Shown here one piece after another: positions 25,215 to 33,686 of a DNA stretch of 64,000 nt (the stretch's first letter is position 1; the number at the start of each line of letters is the position of its first letter). Source of the stretch: SCN-69-37 sp044507065 (GTDB lineage Bacteria; Acidobacteriota; Vicinamibacteria; Vicinamibacterales; SCN-69-37); NCBI GenBank assembly GCA_044507065.1, contig JBIQJY010000007.1, forward strand, positions 34,583 through 98,582. The letters run 5' to 3'. The notes beneath the pieces were generated by a model. It searched no databases. It worked only from the letters and a program-made list of their open reading frames with translations, and was not told where the DNA came from. A program made the position numbers and the translations under genes.

Positions 25215-26714
25215 ATGCTCGGTACGAAAACGCTGCTCGTCAATCCCCCGCTCGTCGGCGGCCTGGCCTTCACGCGCCAGGGTCGCTGCCAGGAGCGCGA
25301 GGAAGTGCTGGGCACGACCAAGCCGCCCTACAGCCTGGCGCTCGCCGCCGCGCTGCTGCGCACCGCCGGCCATGACGTCCGGGCCGCTGACCTCACCGCG
25401 ACGCAGCAGTCGGTCGACGACCTCGTCGCGCGGCTCGACGCCGAGGGGTTCCACCCCACGCTCATCGTCTTTCCCAGCACGACGCCCACGCTCGACGCCG
25501 ACACGGCCGCGATGGCCGTGCTCCGCGCGCGGTACGGTGCGCCCATCGTCTGCTTCGGTCCGCACGCGTCGACCGCGCCGGCCGAGTCGATGCAGCGGGC
25601 CACGGCCGTCGACGCGATGATCGTCGGCGAGCCCGAAGACGGCCTGCTGCAGCTGGCCTCGCTCGCATCGATCGACGAGTTCGACCAGGTGCCGAGCCTG
25701 ACGTTTCGCCGCGGCGGCGATGTCGTGCCGCACCGGGCCCACGGCTCGTTCACCGGGTTCCTCGACGCGCCGTACCCGGCCTGGGATCTGTTCGATCTGT
25801 CCACCTATACGCTGCCGATCGTCAACCAGTCATACGTGCTGGTGGAGACCTCGCGCGGGTGCCCGTACACGTGCGATTTCTGCGTGGCCCCGCTGCACCA
25901 GGGCCGCAAGTTCCGCGAGCGCGGCGCGAAGGCCCTCGTCGACGAGATCGAACGCGGGTACCGCGAGTTCGGCCTGACGTTCTTCTATCTCTGGGGCGAC
26001 ACGGTCACGCTCAACGTGAAGAGCTTCAGCGCGTTCTGCGAGGAGCTCATCGCGCGCAACCTGCCGGTGCAGTGGTTCGGCAACGCGCGCGCCGACAACC
26101 TGACCGATCCCGAGTTCGTGAAGCGGCTGCGCAAGGCCGGCTGCTGGATGCTGGCGCTCGGCATCGAGACCGAGTCCGAAGAGACGCGCAAGGACATGCT
26201 GAAGCGGCTCGACGGTGAGAAGATCCGGATCGCGCTGCGCAACATGCGTGCGGCCGGCATCCGCTCGTTCGGGTTCTTCATCCTCGGCTATCCGGGCGAC
26301 ACCGTCGAGTCGCTCGAGCGGACGATCGACTACGCCATCGAGCTCGATCCCGATTTCGCCAACTTCTACCCGGCCGTGCCCTATCCCGGCACCGAGCTCT
26401 ACGAGAAGGTCAGGCGCGAAGGCCTGCTGGCGAGCGAGGACTGGACGCGCATGGAGTACTCGTACTACCTGCTGTCGGGCAACGGCCTCGACGAGCCCAC
26501 GGTGATGGGTGCGATCAACCGCGCGAAACGGCGGTTCTACCTGCGGCCCGGCTATCTCGCGCGACACGCGGGCGACGTCGTCCGACTGGCCACGACCAAG
26601 TGGGGCGTGGCCTGGCACGTCGCCTCGCGCGTGCTGTTCGGCGCACCGGTCACCAATGCCGCGCCGCCGGCGCCACCGGCCACGACGACGTCGGCGCCCG
26701 AACGCGCCGTCTGA
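25215..26714 (+). CDS. B12-binding-domain radical SAM protein
   Basis: 499 aa. Residues about 5-150 form a cobalamin-binding-like Rossmann domain (PPYSLALAAALLRTAGHDVRAADL, VCFGPHAST, IVGEPEDGLLQL). The radical SAM core follows with Cys216-x3-Cys220-x2-Cys223 (ETSRGCPYTCDFC) and GIETESEETRKDML. This is the class B / BchE-HpnJ-like layout, whose members methylate unreactive carbons or rearrange rings. No DxHxxG motif is evident, as is common in this group. The C-terminal 60 residues are Ala/Pro/Thr-rich. It lies 18 nt after the previous radical SAM gene and is very likely co-transcribed. Substrate unknown. Confidence 0.85.
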   Translation: MLGTKTLLVNPPLVGGLAFTRQGRCQEREEVLGTTKPPYSLALAAALLRTAGHDVRAADLTATQQSVDDLVARLDAEGFHPTLIVFPSTTPTLDADTAAMAVLRARYGAPIVCFGPHASTAPAESMQRATAVDAMIVGEPEDGLLQLASLASIDEFDQVPSLTFRRGGDVVPHRAHGSFTGFLDAPYPAWDLFDLSTYTLPIVNQSYVLVETSRGCPYTCDFCVAPLHQGRKFRERGAKALVDEIERGYREFGLTFFYLWGDTVTLNVKSFSAFCEELIARNLPVQWFGNARADNLTDPEFVKRLRKAGCWMLALGIETESEETRKDMLKRLDGEKIRIALRNMRAAGIRSFGFFILGYPGDTVESLERTIDYAIELDPDFANFYPAVPYPGTELYEKVRREGLLASEDWTRMEYSYYLLSGNGLDEPTVMGAINRAKRRFYLRPGYLARHAGDVVRLATTKWGVAWHVASRVLFGAPVTNAAPPAPPATTTSAPERAV

Positions 26715-26770
26715 CGGAAGCGGCGCAGCTGCGGTGGCCTGCGCGCCACCCACACCAGGCAGGTGTTTCC

Positions 26771-27634
26771 ATGCGTGTCCTGATCGTCCTCGTGTCCCTG
26801 GTCGTCATCGGCCTCTCGAGCGCTGAACCGCGCGCCTGGGGGCTCGACGTGCACCGTCGCATCACGGCACGGGCACTCGAGGGCCTTCCGGTCGAGATCC
26901 GCGCGTTCTTCAACGACGATCGCGACTTCATCATCGAACGTTCGGTCGACCCCGACCTGTGGCGCATCGTCGACCTGCACGGATCGCTCGGGCCGGAACC
27001 GCCAAACCACTTCCTGGACATCGACGACCTCGGCGAGCCGCCGCCGTTCACCAACGTCCCGCGTGAGTGGGACGCCTTCGTGAAGCGCTACGGAGAGGCC
27101 GAAGCCGCCGAGGCGGGACGCCTGCCCTGGCGCACCGAAGAAATCTTCAACCGCCTCGTCGCCACGATGCGCGACATCCCGACCGGCAAGGCGCCCTACT
27201 CGGCGAGCAACTCGCGCTACCTTGCCGCGATCCTCGCGCACTACGTCGAGGACGGGTTCGTCCCGCTGCACGCGGTGCGCAACTACGACGGGCAGTTGAC
27301 CGGACAGCGCGGCCTGCACTCGCGGTTCGAAACGTCGCTCGTCGAACGCTTCTGGGCCAGCTACGCGCTCCGGCCCGTACAGGTGACGCCGATCGCCGAC
27401 ATCCGCACCTTCATGTTCGACACGGTCGTGGAAAGCGCCAGCCTGCTGTCTGCCGTGCTCGAGGCCGATCGACAGGCCGCCGGGGATGCGACCACCTACG
27501 ATGCGGCCTACTACGACCGGTTCCGCGAGACGGCCGGTCCGATAGCCGAGCGACGCGTGAACGATGCCGTCGACGGCGTCGCCAGCGCCATCACCGCCGC
27601 ATGGCGCGCGGCGGGAAGCCCGGACCTTCGCTGA
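26771..27634 (+). CDS. Secreted zinc phospholipase C / S1-P1 nuclease-fold protein
   Basis: 287 aa. A signal peptide would be cut after Ala22 to leave Trp23 as the first residue (A|WGLDVHRRITARAL). In the S1-P1 nuclease and zinc phospholipase C family the N-terminal Trp and the following His bind zinc. Further ligands are likely in HFLDIDD, HYVEDGFVPLHAVRNYDG and GLHSRFE. The fold binds three zinc ions and cleaves phosphodiesters outside the cell. Nuclease and lipase activity cannot be separated by eye. It starts at the ATG that gives the clean signal peptide, 56 nt after the radical SAM gene, and closes the plus-strand run before the first gap. Confidence 0.65.
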   Translation: MRVLIVLVSLVVIGLSSAEPRAWGLDVHRRITARALEGLPVEIRAFFNDDRDFIIERSVDPDLWRIVDLHGSLGPEPPNHFLDIDDLGEPPPFTNVPREWDAFVKRYGEAEAAEAGRLPWRTEEIFNRLVATMRDIPTGKAPYSASNSRYLAAILAHYVEDGFVPLHAVRNYDGQLTGQRGLHSRFETSLVERFWASYALRPVQVTPIADIRTFMFDTVVESASLLSAVLEADRQAAGDATTYDAAYYDRFRETAGPIAERRVNDAVDGVASAITAAWRAAGSPDLR

Positions 27635-27674
27635 ACGATTCGCGCCGCATCTCGGAGAAGGGAGACCGACCGGC

Positions 27675-28022
27675 ATGTGCAAGACCATTACGCAGAAGGT
27701 GAAATTCCGCGCCGAGCCCGCCCGTGTCTATCGGCTGCTCGTCACGGCGAAGGACAGGATCGGCGGCCGGTTCCGCATGGGCGAGGGCACCGGCATCGTG
27801 GTCGACCTGGCACCGGCCAGGCGCATCGTTCGCGCGTGGCGCGAAGGCGACTATCCCGAAGGTGTGTTCTCGATGGCCGCCGTCACGCTGCGCCCGGTGG
27901 AGACCGGCACCGAACTCACGCTCACGCACAGGGGCGTGCCGAAGGACCTCATCCCGCGCACCGAGGCCCGCTGGCGACGCGACTACTGGGAACCGATCAA
28001 ACGCAAGCTCACCGCCTCGTAG
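27675..28022 (+). CDS. SRPBCC/AHSA1-like ligand-binding domain protein
   Basis: 115 aa. The start KVKFRAEPARVYRLLVTAKDRIGGRF and the middle MAAVTLRPVETGTELTLTHRGVPKDL match the START/Bet v 1-like (AHSA1, polyketide cyclase) fold, with the last helix RTEARWRRDYWEPIKRKL closing the cavity. Such proteins bind hydrophobic ligands; no specific role is evident. GGGAG lies 10 nt before the ATG. The stop codon TAG is the first copy of the 9-bp tandem repeat that follows, so the original C-terminus may have been changed by the repeat. Confidence 0.65.
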   Translation: MCKTITQKVKFRAEPARVYRLLVTAKDRIGGRFRMGEGTGIVVDLAPARRIVRAWREGDYPEGVFSMAAVTLRPVETGTELTLTHRGVPKDLIPRTEARWRRDYWEPIKRKLTAS

Positions 28023-28178
28023 CCTCGTAGCCTCGTAGCCTNNNNNNNNNNNNNNNNNNNNNNNNNNNNNNNNNNNNNNNNNNNNNNNNNNNNNNNNNNN
28101 NNNNNNNNNNNNNNNNNNNNNNNNNNNNNNNNNNNNNNNNNGCCTCGTAGCCTCGTAGCCTCGTAGCCTTGTAGCCTC
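28014..28178. repeat. Tandem 9-bp repeat (CTCGTAGCC), interrupted by a scaffold gap
   Basis: Copies of CTCGTAGCC run into the gap from 28014 and continue out of it to 28178, the last copies degenerate (TTGTAGCC). The same 28 bp flank both sides of the gap, so the true copy number is unknown. The repeat begins within the last codons of the upstream gene and supplies its TAG stop. Confidence 0.85.
28042..28141. other. 100-N scaffold gap
   Basis: Exactly 100 N within the tandem repeat. The real length is undetermined. Confidence 0.98.
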
Positions 28179-28180
28179 CT

Positions 28181-28966
28181 CTAAGCCCCATACTCCGCAA
28201 TCCGCTCGAGCTCGCGCGTCGACAACTGCTCGTAGGTCACCGGACGACGACGGTCGCGCTGGCGGAACCGGTGGAGGTAGAGGTCCTTCAACTGCACGAG
28301 GTAGCCGGCCGCTTCGCGCATGCTCATCTTGCTTTCGCCAAGCTCGCGGTCATCGAACTGGTAGGGCACCTCGACCAGGCGCCCCGGACGGCCGCGCACG
28401 ATGAGTTCGATGCAGATCTTGAAGCCGCCGGCCTTGATGGTCACGCCCTGTGCGATATCGCGGCGAATCAGGAAGAAGCCCGACGCCGCGTCACGGATGG
28501 GCGACAACCCGCGCGCCATCAGGCAGCCGACGCGCGAGAGCAGCTTGCGTTTGAACGGCCAGTTTGGCGTGCTGCCCCCCGGAATGTAGCGGCTGGCCAC
28601 GAGCACGTCGGCGTCGGTCGCACGCCAGACGGCCATCATCTTGGGCACGAGCGCCGGCGGATGGCTGAAGTCGGCATCCATGACGCCCACCGTGTCGGCC
28701 GATGCGACGTTGAACCCGGCCACGACGGCCGTTCCGAGACCGAGCTTGCCGCTGCGGTGTACCACCTGCACGCGGTGTGTCTTCGCGAGCGTGTCGGCCA
28801 CCTCACCCGTCCCGTCCGGCGAGTTGTCGTCGACGATGACGAGTTCCAGTTCGAGCTTCGCCGCCGCAGCCGCCTCGAACAGCGCCGTCGTCAACTCGAT
28901 CAGTCGATCGCGTTCGTTGTAGGTAGGCATGACCATGCTCAGGTCTGGCCGCCGCAATGAAGTCAC
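28181..28966 (-). CDS. GT2 glycosyltransferase, dolichol-phosphate mannosyltransferase-like
   Basis: 261 aa. SMVMPTYNERDRLIEL, LVIVDDNSPDGTGEV (Asp-Asp), GVMDADFSHPP (DxD) and ASGFFLIRRDI are all DPM1 signatures; GDNSPDGTGE is particularly diagnostic of polyprenyl-phosphate mannose synthases. No membrane tail, as in the soluble class. It would make a polyprenyl-phosphate-linked sugar for GT-C enzymes such as the one encoded divergently at 29048. The GTG at 28966 lies 6 nt after TATAGT and is taken as a leaderless start; a TTG three codons later is possible. The frame extends upstream without family similarity. Confidence 0.87.
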   Translation of the reverse strand: MTSLRRPDLSMVMPTYNERDRLIELTTALFEAAAAAKLELELVIVDDNSPDGTGEVADTLAKTHRVQVVHRSGKLGLGTAVVAGFNVASADTVGVMDADFSHPPALVPKMMAVWRATDADVLVASRYIPGGSTPNWPFKRKLLSRVGCLMARGLSPIRDAASGFFLIRRDIAQGVTIKAGGFKICIELIVRGRPGRLVEVPYQFDDRELGESKMSMREAAGYLVQLKDLYLHRFRQRDRRRPVTYEQLSTRELERIAEYGA

Positions 28967-28972
28967 CGCAGC

Positions 28973-28978
28973 ACTATA
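28973..28978 (-). promoter_or_regulatory. -10-like TATAGT, leaderless-type start
   Basis: TATAGT on the minus strand ends 6 nt before the GTG at 28966. No Shine-Dalgarno lies between. Confidence 0.5.
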
Positions 28979-29047
28979 AATCACCGGTACAGCGTCCGGC
29001 TCGTCTGCGCCACCGGACCGCGACCGCCGATCCGAGTCTGCTAGAGT

Positions 29048-30787
29048 GTGGCCACGCCCGTGCAGCCCCGTACTTTTGCCGCCGCAGTAGTGATCGTGCT
29101 GTCCGTTGCAGCCTGCGTGCGGGGCGCCTGGCTCACCGCCGACCCACCGGTACGCCGTTCGGTCGGCATCGTGTGGCACGACGAGGGCGCGTGGGTCCAC
29201 AACGCGCGCAACCAGGCGTTGTGGGGCACGTGGCGCACCGACGAATGGAACCCGGTGTTCGTCGCGCCGGTCTTCACAGCGCTCGAGTACGGCGCCTTCG
29301 CCGCGCTCGGTGTCGGCACCTGGCAGGCCCGCGTGGTGCCGGCCCTCTCCGGCCTTGCGGCCGTTGCCTGCCTGATGCTGGCCCTGCACGTGCTGGCCGG
29401 ACGTCGCGCGGCCGTCATCGGCGGCAGCCTGCTCGCCACCAACTACGCCTTCGTCATGTGGAACCGGGCCGCATTGATGGAATCCACGATGTCGATGTGG
29501 ATGGTGGCCGCGTGGATGGCCTGGGCTCTGGCCGACCGCCGGCCCTGGTGGGGTGCCGTCGCGGGCGTGGCCGCCGTCGCCGCGTTTTTCACCAAGGCTG
29601 CCGCGGCCTTTTTCGTCGCGGCCCTTGCCATCGAAGCCGCGCTGCTCGCATGTGGCGCCTGGCGCGATACGTCACCGGACGGACGACGACGCGTGGCGCA
29701 GGCGGCCTTTGGCGTCGCGGGCCTTGCCGGGGCCACGCTCGTCATCGGCCTGGTATTCGTCCTGCCCCACTGGACCGACTACCAGTTCTACAACTGGCAG
29801 ATGAGCGTGACGCGCAAGCCCGGCTACGCGCTGAGTGACTTCATCCAGCGCGCCTCGTGGCTGCCGGTCGTGCAGGGCCTGTTCAGCCGCATGTGGGTGG
29901 AACTGGCGGCGGGCTTCCTCTGCCTGATGGCGCTGGTCGTCCGCTGGCCGACGATCCGCCCGGCAGAGCGGCTGCTCATCCTGTGGATTTTCGTGGGCCT
30001 TGCCGAACTGGTCGCCCACGACTCGGGCAACGAGCGGCGCTACGTGATGTTCATTCCCGCGATCGTGGCGCTGGCGGCGCTGCTGCTCGGATCGACAACC
30101 GCCATCATCCCGTCGACGCTGCGCATCAGCCGCCGGATGTGGTGGATCGCCGCGCTCCTGCTGCTGCCCGTGTCGTATCTGGCGGCGGGGAGCTTCCTGC
30201 GCCCGTTCATGGTGGACGCCATCGAGGCCGGGCGCCTGTCGACCGCCGTCCGCCTGGCGGCGACAATCGCGGTGCTGACCACGGCGATGGTGGCCTGGCG
30301 CGGACGGGCGCTCTTGGCGTGGGCCGGAGGCCGGGTGCTGCCCACCAACGTCGCAGCCGTGCTGACGCTTGTGGCCGTCGGGTGGAGTGCGGCGCAGTAT
30401 GCGGACTGGGCGTGGCAGCGGACCACCCACAACCACGACGCCTCTGTGGCGCTCGGCCGGATCGTTCCGGACGGGGCGCTCGTGCAGGGCAAGCTGGCCA
30501 ACGGCATGTCGCTCGAAAACCGGATCCGACCGCTGTTTGTCGGCAACGGCTTCGGCAACTACGACGACCGGCTCCGGCGCGACGACGCCCGCTATATACT
30601 GACCTACGATCTGCCGGAGATTGGCTACGAAAGCTCGCGGGGATCCGGCCTGATTCAAGGCATACTCGACCACTATCCCGGGCGGCGCATCGTCGCCTCG
30701 TTCATCGTGGATGAGACGCGCGGCGAAGAACGCGCGGTGCTCATCGACAAATTTCCCGACGACAGTCCGGCGCATGCGCGAGATTAG
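29048..30787 (+). CDS. Polytopic membrane glycosyltransferase, GT-C/GT39-like
   Basis: 579 aa with about ten membrane helices, then a soluble C-terminal region. The first outer loop contains IVWHDEGAWVHNARN (Asp45-Glu46), matching the GT39/ArnT acidic pair, and MWNRAALMESTMSMW lies in a later loop. Divergent from a DPM1-like gene 81 bp away, which fits a donor-synthase/transferase pair. The start is GTG at 29048; a second GTG at 29060 is equally plausible because TAGAGT abuts the first. Ends with a 14-nt overlap into a methyltransferase. Donor and acceptor unknown. Confidence 0.72.
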   Translation: MATPVQPRTFAAAVVIVLSVAACVRGAWLTADPPVRRSVGIVWHDEGAWVHNARNQALWGTWRTDEWNPVFVAPVFTALEYGAFAALGVGTWQARVVPALSGLAAVACLMLALHVLAGRRAAVIGGSLLATNYAFVMWNRAALMESTMSMWMVAAWMAWALADRRPWWGAVAGVAAVAAFFTKAAAAFFVAALAIEAALLACGAWRDTSPDGRRRVAQAAFGVAGLAGATLVIGLVFVLPHWTDYQFYNWQMSVTRKPGYALSDFIQRASWLPVVQGLFSRMWVELAAGFLCLMALVVRWPTIRPAERLLILWIFVGLAELVAHDSGNERRYVMFIPAIVALAALLLGSTTAIIPSTLRISRRMWWIAALLLLPVSYLAAGSFLRPFMVDAIEAGRLSTAVRLAATIAVLTTAMVAWRGRALLAWAGGRVLPTNVAAVLTLVAVGWSAAQYADWAWQRTTHNHDASVALGRIVPDGALVQGKLANGMSLENRIRPLFVGNGFGNYDDRLRRDDARYILTYDLPEIGYESSRGSGLIQGILDHYPGRRIVASFIVDETRGEERAVLIDKFPDDSPAHARD

Positions 30788-31610
30788 ACCCGACCTCATC
30801 AAGGCGCACGCCGACACCCGATTCCGTTCCGAATACGACTACGCGCTGTTCGAGTACTACCGCAGCGCGAAGGTCATCGCATTTCTGGAGCGCGCGGGCG
30901 TAACGATTGCCGGACGTGTGCTCGATGCGGGCTGCGGTGGCGGCGGCATGCCCCTGTCGCTTGCCGAGCACGCATCGCTCGTCACCGGGATCGATCCGAT
31001 CGATCGATTTGGCGATGCGGGCCGCGTGCTCGGCCGTGAGCGCGGCCTCACCAACCTCCTCTTCGCGCAGGCCGACGGCATGGCGCTGCCGTTCGCCAGC
31101 CGCACATTCGACCTGGTGCTGTCGCACGCGGTCATCGAGCACGTGCCCGACGCCTCGCGGTACCTGCGCGAGTGCCGGCGCGTCCTCGCGCCCGGCGGCC
31201 GCATGTACCTGTCGACGGCGCCCTACCTGTCGTTTGCGGGCGCGCACCTGCCGCGGCTGCGCGTGCCGGTGCCGCTGCACCTGATTGCAGGCCGCCGCGT
31301 CGCCTTCCGCACGTTCCAGTTGCTGGCGCGCCATGCCCCGTGGACGCTGCGCGAGCCGGCGCACGAGAATTCGTTCATTCGCGACGCGCGGCAGGGCATC
31401 GACAAGTTCGACGATCTGCTCGAGAAGGTGCGGGTCGGCCGCCTTCGCCGCCAGATTGCCACAGCGGGCCTGCGTGTCATCCGCGAGGAGCTGCACGTGA
31501 CATCCACCGTGCGGAAGCTGCCGCCAGCAATCGGGCGCTGGATTCGCGATAATCCCCTCACGCAGGACGCACTCATCAGCAACATCGAGTACGTCCTGGC
31601 GGCCGACTGA
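30774..31610 (+). CDS. Class I SAM-dependent methyltransferase
   Basis: 278 aa. RVLDAGCGGGGMPLSLAEH (motif I), TGIDPIDRF (motif Ia, acidic residue), FDLVLSHAVIEHVPDASRYLRE (motif II) and LAPGGRMYLSTAP (motif III) give a confident Methyltransf_11-type assignment. The C-terminal half (FRTFQLLARHAPWTLREPAHENSF) is specific and not recognised. The ATG lies inside the end of the GT-C gene, a 14-nt overlap. Together with the acetyltransferase, deacetylase and GT4 that follow, it looks like a sugar-decorating block. Acceptor unknown. Confidence 0.83.
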   Translation: MREIRPDLIKAHADTRFRSEYDYALFEYYRSAKVIAFLERAGVTIAGRVLDAGCGGGGMPLSLAEHASLVTGIDPIDRFGDAGRVLGRERGLTNLLFAQADGMALPFASRTFDLVLSHAVIEHVPDASRYLRECRRVLAPGGRMYLSTAPYLSFAGAHLPRLRVPVPLHLIAGRRVAFRTFQLLARHAPWTLREPAHENSFIRDARQGIDKFDDLLEKVRVGRLRRQIATAGLRVIREELHVTSTVRKLPPAIGRWIRDNPLTQDALISNIEYVLAAD

Positions 31611-31641
31611 CCGAACGACAAGGAGAGCTCACCCCGACGCC

Positions 31642-32685
31642 ATGGCCGAGATCGATCGCTACCGCCCCGAGGACCGCCGACAGGTCGAGGCGCTGTACCG
31701 CCGCGTGTTCGGCCCCGACGCCGCCGATGCCAACCGGCTGCGCTGGGACTGGCAGTACGCGCGCAACCCGAATGTGCCCGCCGACGGTCCGCTGATCTGG
31801 CTGGCGCGCGAAGGCACGACGGTCGTCGGTCAGTACGCCACGATGCCGGTGCGTGTCTCGGTCCTGGGCCGCGACATCGATGGATCGTGGGGCACCGACG
31901 TCATGGTGGCGCCCGAGCGCCAGCGACAGGGCCTCGGCGACATGCTCTTCCGCACGTGGGATCGGAACACCGGTGCGTCGCTCGGGCTCGGGTTGTCGGA
32001 GTCGTCACACCGGCTCTTCCAGAAGATGAACTGGCCGGAAGTGGGTCCGGTGCCCTGCCTGGTCAAGCCACTCACCAGGCGCGCGTTCCGGCGCCCGACC
32101 TGGCCGGTGGCCGTCAACCGGTTCGTCTCCTACGTCACGTTGCCGTGGGTGCGCCTGGTGGCCCGTTCCAAGCCGCTCCAGGGTGAAGTCCAGATGGCGC
32201 GGCACTTCGACGAAGGATTCACGCGGCTCTGGGAACGGGTGGCGCCCAGGTTCCGGTTTGCCGTCCGTCGCGACGCCGCCTACCTCAACTGGAAATACAT
32301 CCAGGCGCCGCACGTGCGCTACAGCATTGCCGTGCTGATCCAGGAAAACGAGCCGGCGGGATACGCCGTCTACCGCCACGTGCAGGAGCCGCGGGGCCGC
32401 GTCACGCTGCTCGTCGACTTCCTCACCGATCCCGACGACACGGCCGGTTTCCTCACGCTGCTGCGCTGGGTCGACCGCGAGGCGCGTGCGGCCGACTCCG
32501 ACAAGATCCGCACGTTTGCGACACACGAGACCTTCAGGCGCTTGCTGAAGAAATCGGGGTACTTCTCCGTGAAGTCCACGATGGACTTCGTCGCGCGCGT
32601 CAACGCGACGCCCGTGCCCGCCGACTTCTACAAGTCGACCGACGCGTGGCACGTGACGCTCGGCGACTCCGACCAGGATCGATGA
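31642..32685 (+). CDS. GNAT-family N-acetyltransferase
   Basis: 347 aa. The N-terminal half is a GNAT domain: YRPEDRRQVEALYRRVFG, VGQYATMPVRV, and the acetyl-CoA-binding VMVAPERQRQGLGDMLF (Q/RxxGxG/A at about 94-104). The C-terminal half (RRDAAYLNWKYIQAPHVRY, TLLVDFLTDP, KKSGYFSVKSTMDF) may be a second, degenerate GNAT fold. Family members acetylate amino groups of sugars or proteins using acetyl-CoA. In this cluster N-acetylation of an amino sugar made by the DegT enzyme is a reasonable idea but not shown. Coupled to the deacetylase by a 4-nt overlap. Confidence 0.75.
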   Translation: MAEIDRYRPEDRRQVEALYRRVFGPDAADANRLRWDWQYARNPNVPADGPLIWLAREGTTVVGQYATMPVRVSVLGRDIDGSWGTDVMVAPERQRQGLGDMLFRTWDRNTGASLGLGLSESSHRLFQKMNWPEVGPVPCLVKPLTRRAFRRPTWPVAVNRFVSYVTLPWVRLVARSKPLQGEVQMARHFDEGFTRLWERVAPRFRFAVRRDAAYLNWKYIQAPHVRYSIAVLIQENEPAGYAVYRHVQEPRGRVTLLVDFLTDPDDTAGFLTLLRWVDREARAADSDKIRTFATHETFRRLLKKSGYFSVKSTMDFVARVNATPVPADFYKSTDAWHVTLGDSDQDR

Positions 32686-33677
32686 GCGCACGCGGGCCGG
32701 CCCTGCTCGTCGCCATCGATACGGAGGGCGACAATCAGTGGAGCGCTGAAGCGCGCCGCCACCCCACGTTTCACAACACGCGCGCGCTCGATCGACTGCA
32801 CGAGTTCTTCGCACGCCACGGCGTGCGGCCCACCTACGTCGTCACCTACCCCGTCGCGACCGACGCAGCATCGGCCGACGTGCTCGCGCGGCTCCTCGCC
32901 GGCGGCGACTGTGAAGTGGGCGCGCATCACCACGCGTGGGAGACTCCGCCGTGCGATCCCGGCGACATCGACCGTCATCCCTACGCGCTTTCCCTGCCCG
33001 ATGACCAGTTCGATGCCCAGCTCGCCAGCCTGACGACGGCCATCACGCGCGCGGTGGGACGACACCCGACCTCCTATCGATCAGGGCGCTTCGGGTTTTC
33101 CGCACGGCACGTCTCGTCGCTCGAGCGGCAGGGCTACGAGATCGACTCGAGCGTGACACCGCTTTTCTACGAAGCCCACAAGGGCGGCCCTGATTTCGTC
33201 GATGCGCCGCTCGCGCCGTACTTCCTGTCCTACGACTCGGCCACCCGGCCCGGCACGAGTAATGTGCTCGAACTGCCGGTCTCGGCCGCGCTGAACCGCC
33301 GCGTACCCGACTGGATCGCACATGCCTACGGCCGTGCGCCGTGGCCGTACCAGACGAAGCGCGCACTGCGGCTGGCGCGCATCGCGCAAGTACATTGGCT
33401 GCGTCCGTCCTACACGTCGGCCGAGGACATGATCGCGCTCGCCCGACGGCTCACGAACCGCGGCGTCCCCATCCTGAACCTGCTCTTCCACTCGAGCGAA
33501 GCCATCGTCGGCGGCAGCCCGTACAACCGCACCGAGGCCGAGCTGACCGCATTTTTCGATCGACTGAGCCGGCTGCTGCGCTACGCCACGACGGACCTGG
33601 GCGCCGAGCCGCGGACGTTCGCGGAGTTCGCGACGTCGTGGCGCGCCGCGAGCGGCCAGTGGGCCGCCGCCGTCTGA
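32682..33677 (+). CDS. NodB-like polysaccharide deacetylase family protein
   Basis: 331 aa. VAIDTEGDNQW (Asp13, first motif), GAHHHAWETPP (His82-84, the zinc-binding HxxxH-type motif in variant form), SYRSGRFGFSARH (third motif Arg) and the closing LLFHSSE with a His. This is the WalW-like divergent branch of carbohydrate esterase family 4: the first motif reads DTEGD rather than TFDDG, so metal binding may differ. Role in the family: removal of N-acetyl or other acyl groups from glycans. No signal peptide, so it would act on cytosolic or membrane-attached precursors. The start overlaps the GNAT stop. Confidence 0.75.
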   Translation: MSARGPALLVAIDTEGDNQWSAEARRHPTFHNTRALDRLHEFFARHGVRPTYVVTYPVATDAASADVLARLLAGGDCEVGAHHHAWETPPCDPGDIDRHPYALSLPDDQFDAQLASLTTAITRAVGRHPTSYRSGRFGFSARHVSSLERQGYEIDSSVTPLFYEAHKGGPDFVDAPLAPYFLSYDSATRPGTSNVLELPVSAALNRRVPDWIAHAYGRAPWPYQTKRALRLARIAQVHWLRPSYTSAEDMIALARRLTNRGVPILNLLFHSSEAIVGGSPYNRTEAELTAFFDRLSRLLRYATTDLGAEPRTFAEFATSWRAASGQWAAAV

Positions 33678-33686
33678 CGCGATCCC

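Noticed and set aside
24021..25742. 573-codon minus-strand frame across two radical SAM genes.
   Set aside because: Antisense to genes with full catalytic motifs. No recognisable domain.
28014..28178. CRISPR array.
   Set aside because: Repeat unit is 9 bp without spacers; no cas genes.
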